A DNA stretch of 64,000 bases from Ketobacter sp964016105 (GTDB taxonomy: Bacteria > Pseudomonadota > Gammaproteobacteria > Pseudomonadales > Ketobacteraceae): NCBI GenBank assembly GCA_964016105.1, contig CAXHEX010000002.1, positions 124,001 through 188,000 on the forward strand. Reading direction: 5' to 3'. The translations under genes were made by a program, and so were the position numbers. How positions within the stretch are numbered: the first letter of the stretch is position 1; every line of letters begins with the position of its first letter. Of the stretch, positions 1 through 9,512 are shown one piece after another. Under the pieces are notes generated by a model. It saw only the letters and a program-made list of their open reading frames with translations. It was not told the origin of the DNA and did not search any database.

Positions 1-535
1 TATTAAATCCATTCAGCACTCGCTTTAAAGGTGCACCCACTTCATCGTCCTGATCCAGAGATAGCAACAACTCCCTTACTGCACTTTTATAAAGCTGAGA
101 AGGATCTGTGCTGATACTGGGCCTGGCCCCCAAGCCAGAACTTATGGGTCGCCCCCGTACTATGCTGTTACAAAAGCCATCAATGGTGAGCAACTGCAAA
201 CGATTCGGGTTTTCAAGCAACCCCCAGTTTCGCTCGCTGTTTCTTTGCAAAACCACCTTTGCCAATTGATAAAAGAGTCTGTCGTAGGCATCAGCAGGCT
301 CTGTCAAATTCTGGCCTAACTGCAGCGCCTCCATAACCCGCATCCGCATTTCAGCAGCGGCTTTTTTGGTGAATGTAATGGCTAAAACCTGCTCTGGTTT
401 ATTCACCAAGGCTAATAGTTTTAGAATACGTAGTGTGAGAATCCCGGTCTTACCGGATCCGGCTGGAGCCTGGACAATATAACTTCCCCCCGTGTCCAAA
501 GCCTGTTGCCGTTGTTCAGCATCAGCTAATGTCAT
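1..535 (-). CDS. UvrD/AddA-like helicase-exonuclease, N-terminal part (truncated by window edge)
   Basis: The first 178 residues of a superfamily 1 UvrD-type DNA helicase; the rest lies to the left of the window. The N-terminus carries a Q-motif-like stretch (DAEQRQQAL) and a Walker A motif APAGSGKT near residues 23-30, followed by motif Ia (AITFTKKAAAEMRMRV) and LLTIDGFC, as in AddA/RecB-like helicases. The ATG overlaps the end of the upstream nuclease gene by 14 nt, so the two are translationally coupled. Such a pair is the usual layout of an AddAB-like double-strand-break repair enzyme, with this subunit as ATP-driven helicase. It could also be an UvrD-helicase of the type paired with TIGR03623-like proteins rather than true AddA. 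The family call is firm; the exact subfamily cannot be judged from the fragment. Confidence 0.85.
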   Translation of the reverse strand, partial: MTLADAEQRQQALDTGGSYIVQAPAGSGKTGILTLRILKLLALVNKPEQVLAITFTKKAAAEMRMRVMEALQLGQNLTEPADAYDRLFYQLAKVVLQRNSERNWGLLENPNRLQLLTIDGFCNSIVRGRPISSGLGARPSISTDPSQLYKSAVRELLLSLDQDDEVGAPLKRVLNGFN

Positions 536-3194
536 TGGTGCGCTCCTTTATTCGGCAAACGGGGGAAAGATGACAGTAACCACATTCCAAGGGACGGCTT
601 GGCTCCACCCGAGCCACCCCCTCCTCTATTTCTGCTGCCAGGTTTTCCAAGGCCTGCTTCCACTGGTCAAGTTGATTCTGCCAACCTTCTTTAGGCGAGT
701 TGATGGTGCGGGACCGTTTGCCAACAAATGGGGTATTCTCCTGCTCCAGCCCGTACCAGCTTCGCTTATCAGAATGAAGCACACCAAAATAGACGCCCGA
801 TGTATTCTCCGGCTCAAGAAAAACATATAGGGGTAGTTGCGGTTCTTCAGGGCGGGCACCCAACCAGCTTGATGCGGTTTTTAACCCGGTTTTGTAATCA
901 ATAACAATACGGGATCCATCCTCCAACTGGTCAATTCGATCCACCGTTAAACTCAGCTCCAGTCCACCTACTATCAACTTTCTGTTTTGCTCGGTCTCCA
1001 TTACCTCAAAAGGAGCACGGATTGCCTCACAGCTACGTACCCAGTCCTGCACTAGCTGAAATGTTCGTTGACGCTCCAATTCGTAAAGTGCCTTAGGAAA
1101 AAGATGAACTTCAGTCTTAAACCGAATCATTTCATCTTCCAAAATTTGATTAATAAGGGAATCCAAATGGTCAGAGTCTTGGAGAATCTTCACCAGCTGC
1201 TGTTGGTTTTGTACCTGTTTCCAAAACGCTTCAAGTACTCGATGAACCAAAGTGCCACGATCATTGGCTTTAACCCCTTCCTGGATTTCATCGGTTGATC
1301 TGATATTCAGACGATATTCTGCATAGGCTTTAAATGGGCATTGGGACTGGGATTTGATAATGCCACTTCCACCTTTTAATTGTGATTGCTGAAGTGGCTG
1401 CCCCACCACGTCATCATCGCAGAATTCGATTAACGCCCCCAGTTGTTCACTCTGGGCCATTTCTTTACTTTGCATAATAAAAGCGGTTTCAAATGACTTT
1501 AGTTCCTGAATATGCCCAAGCATGGGAGAAAGCGTGTTCTCCGCGTCACCTTGGTATTGACACCAACTGAAAACGATCTCTGGTGCTGCGGTACAATAAC
1601 CCTCCAGCAATTGAGCTGCGTAATGTTGCTCTCTTTCAGGACCCGATCCGGGCATATTGTATTCACGCAAGACACTGCGGGGGAGCAACGGATTTGCCTG
1701 ATTCGCTGCTGGCCAATTAGTACTCTCCGATTCGCACAGCCAAATACCGTCAAAATTAATTCCAGAAGACTCTAGAACCCCCATTATCTGAATGGGAGCG
1801 GTGTCGGTTTGCGGCTGAAATCGTGTGGCCCGAAGCCGTGATTCCAATTCTTGCCGAAAATGAGAAAAGCTGATATCCCCCATTAACAGCTGAACATCAA
1901 CCAGCTCCGACGTCACTTGATGAACCCGTTCCTGTATTTGAAACTCCACGCTACTCAGTACACGAAAACCAGCCCAATTCAATCTTTGCAGCGTCTGATC
2001 CAGCCATGTGATCCAATACTTCACCGGCTGCTGCTTGGAACTGGGTAACTCACATAGCAACGGCTGCAACAGACATTGGACGCTGGAATTGAAACCCTGG
2101 GTCCACAAATGCACAAGGTCTTTAATACGTAGTTGATTTCGGTTTTTTTGCTTGAGGTATTGAACGAAGCGATCGTGCTCAAGAAAAGTTGTTTCATTGG
2201 CACATAAATAAGGGCTCTTCAAGATCACGGCCCACTGGTCCACATTCAGTGGGCTATGCAAAGACGATAACAACAGTAAAAGATGGGACGGTAACCCATA
2301 CCCGGCCAAGGCTTTACCTGCGGTTATATTAATAAGAGAATGCCAGCTGCTCACTTCAGCGATTTCATTAACGGCAAAAAAATCGTCGCAAAGCGCTCGA
2401 ACCCCATCACTCTCCTGTTGTAAATTCGGTACCACAACCCCATAGCGTTTTTCTGGATTTTGTATATGTCGCTCCACTGCCCAGGCGATGGCACTGCGGA
2501 ATTCGTTCTTCCTGTTATCAAAAGTCAAATAGCCGGATGAATATGACTCCCGTTGTTGGGAATCTGCCCTGGGCTGTGACAGTTGCGAACTAAATTCCAC
2601 TCCAACTTTGCTTGCGCTTAACCAATTTTTAACTGCAATTAACTGAGGCTCATGGAGATCAATAAAACCATGCAAATAGGCAACGGATTGGCTTATATCG
2701 GGTTTGGCGTACTGCACGAGCCACTGGGGTAATAAATCCATATCCAGCCAGTTATTGGCCTCCAGAGCCAGCCGGTATTGACGCTGCGCCTCATAAAAAA
2801 ACACCTGCTCCGGGGTATTCTGAATCTGCCAACAGGACTCGGGCAAGCGCCAGCGATGCACCAAGCTATGGGCCTGTTGGCAAAGAGCAACCATACCTTC
2901 AGCGTCATGTATGGGAATGTCCGATTGCAGCAGGGTTTGGTGCCAAAGAATTCGGCTCTGGTCCCTACTGAGTAAAGTGGGTACTGAGGTGGGGTTCGCT
3001 GCGGAATGGGATTCAAACTGCTGTACAAACCAGGATTCAATGGGCACCGCATGCAATTGCGGCCATGCTACTCTTCCTGAATTGAGCATGGACTTATCGT
3101 AATCACGAGCCAGCCAGGCACTCAACCTGCGGTTGGGCGTCAAAATCAAATGGTCACTATTCAGCTCGAATACGCTCAGCGGTTTAACTTTCAC
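522..3194 (-). CDS. AddB-like PD-(D/E)XK nuclease, probable DNA repair protein
   Basis: An 890-residue protein resembling the 'probable DNA repair protein' family (TIGR03623-like) and AddB. The N-terminal two thirds look like an inactivated helicase fold (early TPNRRLSAWLARDY). The C-terminal third is a PD-(D/E)XK nuclease: DRIDQLEDGS followed by IVIDYKTG, with QLPLYVF as the trailing QxxxY-type motif. A cysteine in SQCPFKAYAEYRL and a C-terminal CGYCHLSPVC together give the four-cysteine arrangement that holds an iron-sulfur cluster in AddB-type nucleases. It overlaps the downstream UvrD-like helicase gene, which supports a helicase-nuclease complex acting on DNA ends. No other recombination gene is visible nearby. 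Confidence 0.85.
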   Translation of the reverse strand: MKVKPLSVFELNSDHLILTPNRRLSAWLARDYDKSMLNSGRVAWPQLHAVPIESWFVQQFESHSAANPTSVPTLLSRDQSRILWHQTLLQSDIPIHDAEGMVALCQQAHSLVHRWRLPESCWQIQNTPEQVFFYEAQRQYRLALEANNWLDMDLLPQWLVQYAKPDISQSVAYLHGFIDLHEPQLIAVKNWLSASKVGVEFSSQLSQPRADSQQRESYSSGYLTFDNRKNEFRSAIAWAVERHIQNPEKRYGVVVPNLQQESDGVRALCDDFFAVNEIAEVSSWHSLINITAGKALAGYGLPSHLLLLLSSLHSPLNVDQWAVILKSPYLCANETTFLEHDRFVQYLKQKNRNQLRIKDLVHLWTQGFNSSVQCLLQPLLCELPSSKQQPVKYWITWLDQTLQRLNWAGFRVLSSVEFQIQERVHQVTSELVDVQLLMGDISFSHFRQELESRLRATRFQPQTDTAPIQIMGVLESSGINFDGIWLCESESTNWPAANQANPLLPRSVLREYNMPGSGPEREQHYAAQLLEGYCTAAPEIVFSWCQYQGDAENTLSPMLGHIQELKSFETAFIMQSKEMAQSEQLGALIEFCDDDVVGQPLQQSQLKGGSGIIKSQSQCPFKAYAEYRLNIRSTDEIQEGVKANDRGTLVHRVLEAFWKQVQNQQQLVKILQDSDHLDSLINQILEDEMIRFKTEVHLFPKALYELERQRTFQLVQDWVRSCEAIRAPFEVMETEQNRKLIVGGLELSLTVDRIDQLEDGSRIVIDYKTGLKTASSWLGARPEEPQLPLYVFLEPENTSGVYFGVLHSDKRSWYGLEQENTPFVGKRSRTINSPKEGWQNQLDQWKQALENLAAEIEEGVARVEPSRPLECGYCHLSPVCRIKERTNDIS

Positions 3195-3321
3195 CTATTT
3201 TCCTGATTTAAAAATTTAATGGGTTGCCGCAAGTAAGCGGTACAACTGTAATAACTATTAGGCTAAAATCGATCTCTTGACTAAGAATTTTGAAAGCTAG
3301 ATCAAATAGGGTTTGAATGCA

Positions 3322-4392
3322 ATGCCACATAATAGCGTCGATAACGTAAATGTCTCTTCACAGGAGCTTTTGATTACGCCAGCGCAACTGAAACAGGAAA
3401 TTCCCCTCACTGCGGCTGCGGAAGAAGTGGTGGTTAAAGGCCGACAGGATGTAAGAAACATCCTTGACCGAAAAGACCCAAGGTTGTTTCTTGTGGTGGG
3501 CCCCTGTTCAATCCATGATGTGGAGGCCGCAAAAGACTATGCCAAGCGACTGAAAGCTCTGGCGGATGACGTCTCCGACAGCTTGTTGTTGATCATGCGA
3601 GTCTATTTTGAAAAGCCTCGCACCACTGTGGGCTGGAAGGGCCTGATAAATGACCCCTATCTAGACGACAGCTTTAAAATTCAAGATGGTTTACATATTG
3701 CCCGAAAATTGCTAGTGGATTTGTCTGAGACAGGCTTACCCCTTGCCACGGAAGCATTGGACCCTATTTCCCCACAATACCTGCAAGATTTGATCAGCTG
3801 GTCCGCCATTGGCGCCCGTACCACTGAATCCCAAACCCATCGAGAAATGTCCAGCGGTCTCTCTTCCGCGGTGGGCTTCAAAAATGGCACGGACGGAAGC
3901 TTGACCGTAGCCATCAACGCCCTCCATTCAGTATTGAGCCCCCATAGTTTTTTAGGCATTAATCAGGAAGGACAAGTGGCCATAATCAATACCACGGGCA
4001 ATAACTACGGTCATATGGTGCTGCGAGGCGGTGGCGGTAAACCAAATTATGATTCCGTCAGCGTGGCCCTGGCTGAAAAGGAACTGGAGAAAGAAGGTCT
4101 ATCCAGCAACATCATGGTAGATTGCAGTCACGCCAATTCCAACAAAGACCCCGGCTTGCAACCGCTAGTAATGGAAAACGTAACCAACCAGATATTGGAA
4201 GGCAACAAATCCATCGTAGGCCTGATGATTGAAAGTCATCTGAACTGGGGAGCCCAGAAAATCACGGAAGACCGCAGTCAAATGCAATACGGCGTGTCTG
4301 TTACCGATGCCTGCATTGACTGGGAAACCACTGAAAAAGCCATTCGTGAAATGGCGCAAAAGCTGGGACCTGTTCTGAAGCAGCGAAACTGA
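3322..4392 (+). CDS. aroF: 3-deoxy-7-phosphoheptulonate (DAHP) synthase, class I
   Basis: Condenses phosphoenolpyruvate and erythrose 4-phosphate to DAHP, the first step of the shikimate pathway. The 356-residue length and the motifs VVGPCSIHD, MRVYFEKPRTTVGWKGLINDP, GARTTESQTHREMSSGLS and DCSHANSNKD are those of the AroF/AroG/AroH family. I chose the ATG at 3322 because AGGG at 3308-3311 is well spaced from it; a TTG at 3313 would sit too close. Which aromatic amino acid feeds back on it cannot be read with certainty, so the symbol is provisional (aroG or aroH are alternatives). The gene stands alone and is followed by a strong hairpin terminator. Confidence 0.93.
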   Translation: MPHNSVDNVNVSSQELLITPAQLKQEIPLTAAAEEVVVKGRQDVRNILDRKDPRLFLVVGPCSIHDVEAAKDYAKRLKALADDVSDSLLLIMRVYFEKPRTTVGWKGLINDPYLDDSFKIQDGLHIARKLLVDLSETGLPLATEALDPISPQYLQDLISWSAIGARTTESQTHREMSSGLSSAVGFKNGTDGSLTVAINALHSVLSPHSFLGINQEGQVAIINTTGNNYGHMVLRGGGGKPNYDSVSVALAEKELEKEGLSSNIMVDCSHANSNKDPGLQPLVMENVTNQILEGNKSIVGLMIESHLNWGAQKITEDRSQMQYGVSVTDACIDWETTEKAIREMAQKLGPVLKQRN

Positions 4393-4421
4393 TTTTATAA
4401 CCAGTTTACTACCCGTTAGCG

Positions 4422-4462
4422 CCCCAACCCATTGCAAAGATCGCGAATCGGTTGGGGTTTTC
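4422..4462 (+). terminator. Rho-independent terminator of the DAHP synthase gene
   Basis: Perfect 8-bp stem CCCCAACC (4422-4429) / GGTTGGGG (4450-4457) with a 20-nt loop, followed directly by TTTTCGTT. It lies 30 nt after the stop codon and before the convergent nfuA gene. The opposite strand has no U-tract beyond the stem, so it acts mainly on the plus strand. Confidence 0.8.
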
Positions 4463-4488
4463 GTTCTGTATGGAATGTTGAATTTAGG

Positions 4489-5085
4489 TTATGTGAAGTA
4501 GGCGTTTTCAGTGACCGAGTGATCAGTCTCGTCCACGACTCGCTTCAAAGAAGGCACCTTCTCCAACAGTGTCTTTTCGATTCCCTCTTTTAAGGTGACG
4601 TCCACCATGCCACAGCCCTGGCAACCGCCACCGAATTTGAGCACTGCCACGGTATCATCTTCAATTAAACCCACCAATTCCACATTGCCCCCGTGGGAAG
4701 CTAACTGAGGGTTAATCTCGCTGTAAAGCAGATAATTAACCTGCTGCTCAATGCTGGCGTTTTCATCCAGTTGGGGCACTTTCGATTTGGGTGCGCGAAA
4801 AGTAAGTTGACCGCCCATGCGGTCTTTGGCGTAATCGATGACGGCATCTTCCAGAAAAGGCACGCTTGCATCTTCTATAAACGCGCTGAACCCATCCAGC
4901 TCCTGCTTTTTGTCGGTTTGTTCCTGGTCACCATCTGCACAATACGCCATGCAACACTCGGCGTAGGGGGTTCCCGGCTTTTCAACAAATATTCGAACAC
5001 CCATCCCAGGGGTATCCTGCTTGGCTAGCAGCCCACCCAGGTATTCTTGGGCTGCTTCCGTTACGGTAATATAACTATCTGACAT
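4489..5085 (-). CDS. nfuA: Fe-S cluster biogenesis/carrier protein NfuA
   Basis: A 198-residue protein with the two-part NfuA architecture: a degenerate A-type (IscA-like) domain in residues 1-100 and a C-terminal NifU-like domain. The cluster-binding CxxC is C155 and C158, in FGGGCQGCGMVD. NfuA binds a 4Fe-4S cluster and hands it to apo-proteins, especially under oxidative stress or iron shortage. The length matches the gammaproteobacterial family (about 190-200). It is convergent with the DAHP synthase gene and divergent from metH across about 235 nt in which I see no clear promoter. Confidence 0.95.
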   Translation of the reverse strand: MSDSYITVTEAAQEYLGGLLAKQDTPGMGVRIFVEKPGTPYAECCMAYCADGDQEQTDKKQELDGFSAFIEDASVPFLEDAVIDYAKDRMGGQLTFRAPKSKVPQLDENASIEQQVNYLLYSEINPQLASHGGNVELVGLIEDDTVAVLKFGGGCQGCGMVDVTLKEGIEKTLLEKVPSLKRVVDETDHSVTENAYFT

Positions 5086-5320
5086 AGTACGGCCTATATC
5101 TCAACTTAACAGGCCAAGGATACCCCCTTAAATACTAAAAACCAAGCATTCTGCTCAGGTACTCTCAAATGTAATGACCTGCATCAACTGCTCCCATGAA
5201 GCGCCTTTGATCCAATATGAAGAATTCTCAGTAGCTGTGGCGAGCTACCCAAGCCCCTAATCTGATACAATCCCGCGCTTGAGCATCATCCATACACAGA
5301 CCGTGAGCCTAGAAATACCC

Positions 5321-8300
5321 ATGACTGCCCGAGACCAACGCGCACACCAGTTAAAGCAAGCCCTTAATCAACGCATCCTCATATTAGACGGAGCCATGGG
5401 TACCATGATTCAGGGCTATAACCTGCAAGAACAGGATTACCGCGGAGAACGCTTTGCCGCCCATGGTCAGGATCTCAAGGGAAATAACGATTTACTGTCT
5501 CTCACCCGCCCCGATGTGATCGAGGCCATCCATGGCGCCTATCTCGATGTGGGGGCAGACATCATTGAGACCAATACCTTTAATTCAACGGCGGTTTCCC
5601 AAGCTGACTACAGTTTGCAGCAACTGGTCTATGAGTTGAACAAACAAGGTGCCGCCCTGGCTCGAAGTGCATGCGACAGAAAAACCAAAGAAACGCCCAA
5701 TAAACCCCGCTTCGTGGCAGGGGTGCTGGGTCCAACCAGTCGCACCTGCTCCATTTCACCAGACGTTAATAGACCGGAATACCGCAACATTACCTTCGAC
5801 GAGCTGGTAGAGGATTATCTATTGGCCACGTCGGGTTTGGTTGACGGTGGCAGCGATATCATCCTGATCGAAACCGTGTTTGACACCCTCAATTGCCGAG
5901 CCGCAATTTTCGCTGTACGCAAGTATTTCCGGGAAAACAAGATCGAATTGCCCATTATGATCTCGGGCACCATTACCGATGCCAGCGGACGCACTCTGTC
6001 GGGCCAGACAACCGAAGCATTTTACAATTCCATTATTCACGCCAACCCTATCAGCATTGGCCTTAACTGCGCTTTGGGTGCAACGCAACTGCGTCCCTAC
6101 GTGGAAGAACTTTCCCGTGTGGCAGAGTGTCATGTGAGCGCCCACCCGAATGCCGGTTTACCCAACGAATTTGGTGCTTACGATCAAACACCGGAAGAAA
6201 TGGCGGAAATCGTGAAAGAATTTGCCAGCAGCGGATTCGTAAATATCATTGGCGGCTGCTGTGGTACATCCCCAGGGCATATCAGCGCCATTGCCGAGGC
6301 CGTGGAAGGCATGTCTCCAAGACAAATCCCCCAGATCCCCCCCGCCCTGCGGCTTTCAGGATTGGAACCGTTTAATGTGGACGCAAGCTCTTTATTTGTG
6401 AACGTGGGTGAGCGAACCAATGTAACGGGCTCTGCCAAATTCCGCCGCCTAATCAAAGAGCAAGAGTTTGAAGAGGCGCTACAGGTGGCCAGGGACCAGG
6501 TGGAGAATGGCGCCCAGATCATCGATATTAATATGGATGAAGGCATGCTGGACTCCCAGGAAGCCATGATTACCTTCCTTAACCTTATTGGCTCAGAACC
6601 AGAAATCAGTCGCGTGCCCATCATGCTGGATTCCTCCAAGTGGGAAATCATAGAAGAAGGACTAAAGCGCATTCAAGGTAAAGGGGTGGTGAACTCCATC
6701 AGCCTCAAAGAAGGGGAACAAGAGTTTCTGGAAAAAGCCCACCTTTGCCGAGAGTACGGTGCGGCCGTGGTGGTGATGGCCTTTGATGAAACGGGGCAAG
6801 CGGATACCGCGGAACGCAAAAAAGAAATTGTGAAACGGTCTTACGATCTATTGGTGGGAATCGGCTTTCCGCCACAGGACATTATCTTTGATCCAAACGT
6901 ATTTGCTGTAGCCACAGGGATCGATGAGCATAACAACTATGCCGTGGACTTTATTGAAGCCTGCGCCTACATAAAAGAACAATTACCCCATGCCCTTAGC
7001 TCCGGTGGCATCAGTAACGTGTCCTTTTCATTCCGCGGCAACAACCCGGTTCGGGAAGCCATACACGCGGTGTTTCTCTACCATGCTATTAAAGCGGGTC
7101 TCACCATGGGTATCGTCAATGCGGGACAATTGGCCATTTACGAAGACATTCCCACTGAACTTCGGGACCGGGTTGAAGACGTTATTCTCAACCGACGCCA
7201 GGATAGTACCGACAGACTGCTTGAAATAGCCGAGCAATATCGCGGAGACGGCAGCCAACAGCAGAAAGAGGATGAAGCCTGGCGTGAACTGCCCGTAACC
7301 AAACGGCTGCAGCACGCTCTAGTGAAAGGCATCACCACCTATATTATTGATGATACCGAAGAAGCCCGTTTGCAGGCTGACCGCCCCATTGAAGTTATTG
7401 AGGGCCCATTAATGGACGGCATGAACGTAGTGGGTGACTTGTTTGGCCAGGGTAAAATGTTTTTACCCCAGGTAGTGAAGAGCGCCAGGGTGATGAAACA
7501 GTCCGTGGCCCACCTTATTCCCTTTATCGAGCAGGAGAAAGATGCCAACAGCCAGGCTAAAGGCAAGATTCTAATGGCCACGGTGAAAGGTGATGTGCAC
7601 GATATAGGTAAGAATATCGTGGGTGTGGTTTTGCAGTGCAACAACTTTGAAGTGGTGGATCTGGGGGTCATGGTGCCCTGTGATCAGATTCTTGCCAAAG
7701 CAAAAGAGCACAATGTGGATATCATTGGCTTAAGCGGCTTGATTACACCCTCCCTTGACGAGATGGTGCATGTGGCAAAAGAAATGGAGCGCTTGGATTT
7801 TTCAGTTCCCCTGATGATAGGTGGTGCAACTACGTCAAAAGCCCACACTGCGGTAAAAATTGAACCCCAATACAACCAATCCCCCGTGGTGTACGTGGCG
7901 GATGCGTCCCGCAGCGTGAGTGTCGCTTCCAACCTGATCAACCCCGGCCAAAGGGAAATTCTTGCCCAAAGCCTGAATGAAGAGTACGAAAAAATTCGCC
8001 AGCGCAACGCCAAGCGCGCTAACCGCACAAAACTTCTGGATTACCCATCGGCAATAAACAACAGCCTGGCAATTGATTGGGCCAATTACACACCACCCAA
8101 ACCCAGTTTCACCGGTATTCGGGTATTTGAGGCCTATCCACTGCAACAACTGGTGGACAGAATTGATTGGACTCCGTTTTTCATTGCCTGGGAACTGGCA
8201 GGAAAGTATCCAGCCATTCTCAATGACGAGAAAGTGGGTACAGAAGCCACCAAACTATTTAATGATGCCCAGGCCCTGTTGGAAAAAATCATCGCAGAAA

Positions 8301-9007
8301 AATGGCTAACCGCCAGTGCCGTAATTGGCTTCTGGCCGGCCCATAGTGAGGGTGACGACATACAGGTTATGGATGGCAATAACCAACCCCTGACCACCCT
8401 GCATCACCTTCGCCAGCAAACCGATAAAGCCAATGATCAGGCTAATTTTTGCTTGTCTGATTACGTTGCCCCGAAAGGCAGCGCTGAAGACTATGTGGGT
8501 GGCTTTGTGGTGACAGCTGGAATTGGCTTGGATGAAAAAGTGGCAGAGTTTGAAGCGGCCCATGACGACTATAACGCCATTTTACTTAAGGTAATTGCAG
8601 ATCGGCTGGCAGAAGCCTTTGCCGAACATATGCATGAGAAAGTGCGTACCGAGTACTGGGGGTATATACCAGACGAGGCGTTGACTAATGAAGAACTAAT
8701 CAAAGAAAAGTACCAGGGTATTCGCCCTGCTCCGGGCTACCCTGCCTGCCCGGATCACACCGAAAAAGCCACACTCTTTGAGCTATTAGATGCAGAAGCC
8801 AACACCGGCGTTAAGCTAACGGAGCACTACGCCATGTACCCAACGGCGGCAGTATCGGGCTGGTATTTTTCCCATCCAGACAGTCGCTACTTTGCTATTG
8901 GAAAAATTAATCGCGATCAGGTTGAGGATTACGCCCAGCGCAAACAAATGACAGTAGCCGAAGTGGAACGTTGGCTCAGCCCTAATCTGGGCTATGAACC
9001 AGAGTAG
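5321..9007 (+). CDS. metH: Cobalamin-dependent methionine synthase MetH
   Basis: Transfers the methyl group of 5-methyltetrahydrofolate via cobalamin to homocysteine. All four modules are present in order: homocysteine domain with zinc ligands (GLNCALG, then GGCCGTSPGHI), pterin-binding domain (NVGERTNVTGSAKF), cobalamin domain with the B12 signature VHDIGKN and its coordinating His, and the C-terminal AdoMet activation domain with RPAPGYPACPDH. The ATG at 5321 gives 1228 residues, almost the E. coli length, and places LDGAMGTMIQ where expected; the frame is open back to a TTG at 5279. I looked for a B12 riboswitch in the 235-nt leader and saw no convincing B12-box. Confidence 0.97.
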   Translation: MTARDQRAHQLKQALNQRILILDGAMGTMIQGYNLQEQDYRGERFAAHGQDLKGNNDLLSLTRPDVIEAIHGAYLDVGADIIETNTFNSTAVSQADYSLQQLVYELNKQGAALARSACDRKTKETPNKPRFVAGVLGPTSRTCSISPDVNRPEYRNITFDELVEDYLLATSGLVDGGSDIILIETVFDTLNCRAAIFAVRKYFRENKIELPIMISGTITDASGRTLSGQTTEAFYNSIIHANPISIGLNCALGATQLRPYVEELSRVAECHVSAHPNAGLPNEFGAYDQTPEEMAEIVKEFASSGFVNIIGGCCGTSPGHISAIAEAVEGMSPRQIPQIPPALRLSGLEPFNVDASSLFVNVGERTNVTGSAKFRRLIKEQEFEEALQVARDQVENGAQIIDINMDEGMLDSQEAMITFLNLIGSEPEISRVPIMLDSSKWEIIEEGLKRIQGKGVVNSISLKEGEQEFLEKAHLCREYGAAVVVMAFDETGQADTAERKKEIVKRSYDLLVGIGFPPQDIIFDPNVFAVATGIDEHNNYAVDFIEACAYIKEQLPHALSSGGISNVSFSFRGNNPVREAIHAVFLYHAIKAGLTMGIVNAGQLAIYEDIPTELRDRVEDVILNRRQDSTDRLLEIAEQYRGDGSQQQKEDEAWRELPVTKRLQHALVKGITTYIIDDTEEARLQADRPIEVIEGPLMDGMNVVGDLFGQGKMFLPQVVKSARVMKQSVAHLIPFIEQEKDANSQAKGKILMATVKGDVHDIGKNIVGVVLQCNNFEVVDLGVMVPCDQILAKAKEHNVDIIGLSGLITPSLDEMVHVAKEMERLDFSVPLMIGGATTSKAHTAVKIEPQYNQSPVVYVADASRSVSVASNLINPGQREILAQSLNEEYEKIRQRNAKRANRTKLLDYPSAINNSLAIDWANYTPPKPSFTGIRVFEAYPLQQLVDRIDWTPFFIAWELAGKYPAILNDEKVGTEATKLFNDAQALLEKIIAEKWLTASAVIGFWPAHSEGDDIQVMDGNNQPLTTLHHLRQQTDKANDQANFCLSDYVAPKGSAEDYVGGFVVTAGIGLDEKVAEFEAAHDDYNAILLKVIADRLAEAFAEHMHEKVRTEYWGYIPDEALTNEELIKEKYQGIRPAPGYPACPDHTEKATLFELLDAEANTGVKLTEHYAMYPTAAVSGWYFSHPDSRYFAIGKINRDQVEDYAQRKQMTVAEVERWLSPNLGYEPE

Positions 9008-9108
9008 AGAGTGGTCATGAATTCACTTGCTTGAGCAGCCTGCGGAGGCCATTATTGGCTACCAGCAGTATCACAAAAACAACAAGGCCAACTGATATCG
9101 AGAAGCTT

Positions 9109-9330
9109 ATGAGTGAAAATTCAGAGGAACCGAAGAAAAGGGGCCTTCTTGGTCTGCTGCAAAGCACAGTGGCGGCCATTTTTGGCATTCAGAGTGACGA
9201 GAATCGCAAAAAGGATTTTGCCAGCGGAGATGCATCCCAATTTATCACCATGGGTATCATTGCCGTGGTGGTGTTGGTCGTCACCATGATTATTGTGGTA
9301 AACCAGGTGCTGGATAGTGCTGGTCAGTAA
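9109..9330 (+). CDS. DUF2970 family small membrane protein
   Basis: A 73-residue protein. Residues 14-35 contain the conserved GLLGLLQSTVAAIFGIQSDENRKKDF stretch of DUF2970 proteins, and residues 47-66 form one hydrophobic membrane helix (MGIIAVVVLVVTMIIVV). The ATG at 9109 has a good ribosome-binding site (GAGAAG just upstream); an upstream TTG at 9031 would add an unrelated leader. It follows metH by about 100 nt on the same strand. The function of the family is unknown; it is probably an inner-membrane protein with a cytoplasmic N-terminal segment. Confidence 0.8.
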   Translation: MSENSEEPKKRGLLGLLQSTVAAIFGIQSDENRKKDFASGDASQFITMGIIAVVVLVVTMIIVVNQVLDSAGQ

Positions 9331-9512
9331 TGGTGCAGGACAATAGCAGCTAACAAACCAGCATTATCCATAAAAGCGGTAACACTTATCCAAAAATATC
9401 ACTTTTCTGAATAAAGACTAGCTGGTAACCTTGCCGCGCTAATAAACCCTATTCCATGTTGTAGCCACTCTCCCCTTATTCCCTTTGGGGAGCAGAGGCA
9501 ATCGAGTCAAAT

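Noticed and set aside
5086..5320. Possible cobalamin riboswitch before metH
   Set aside because: I found no B12-box or extended structured leader; 235 nt with weak promoter-like bases only.
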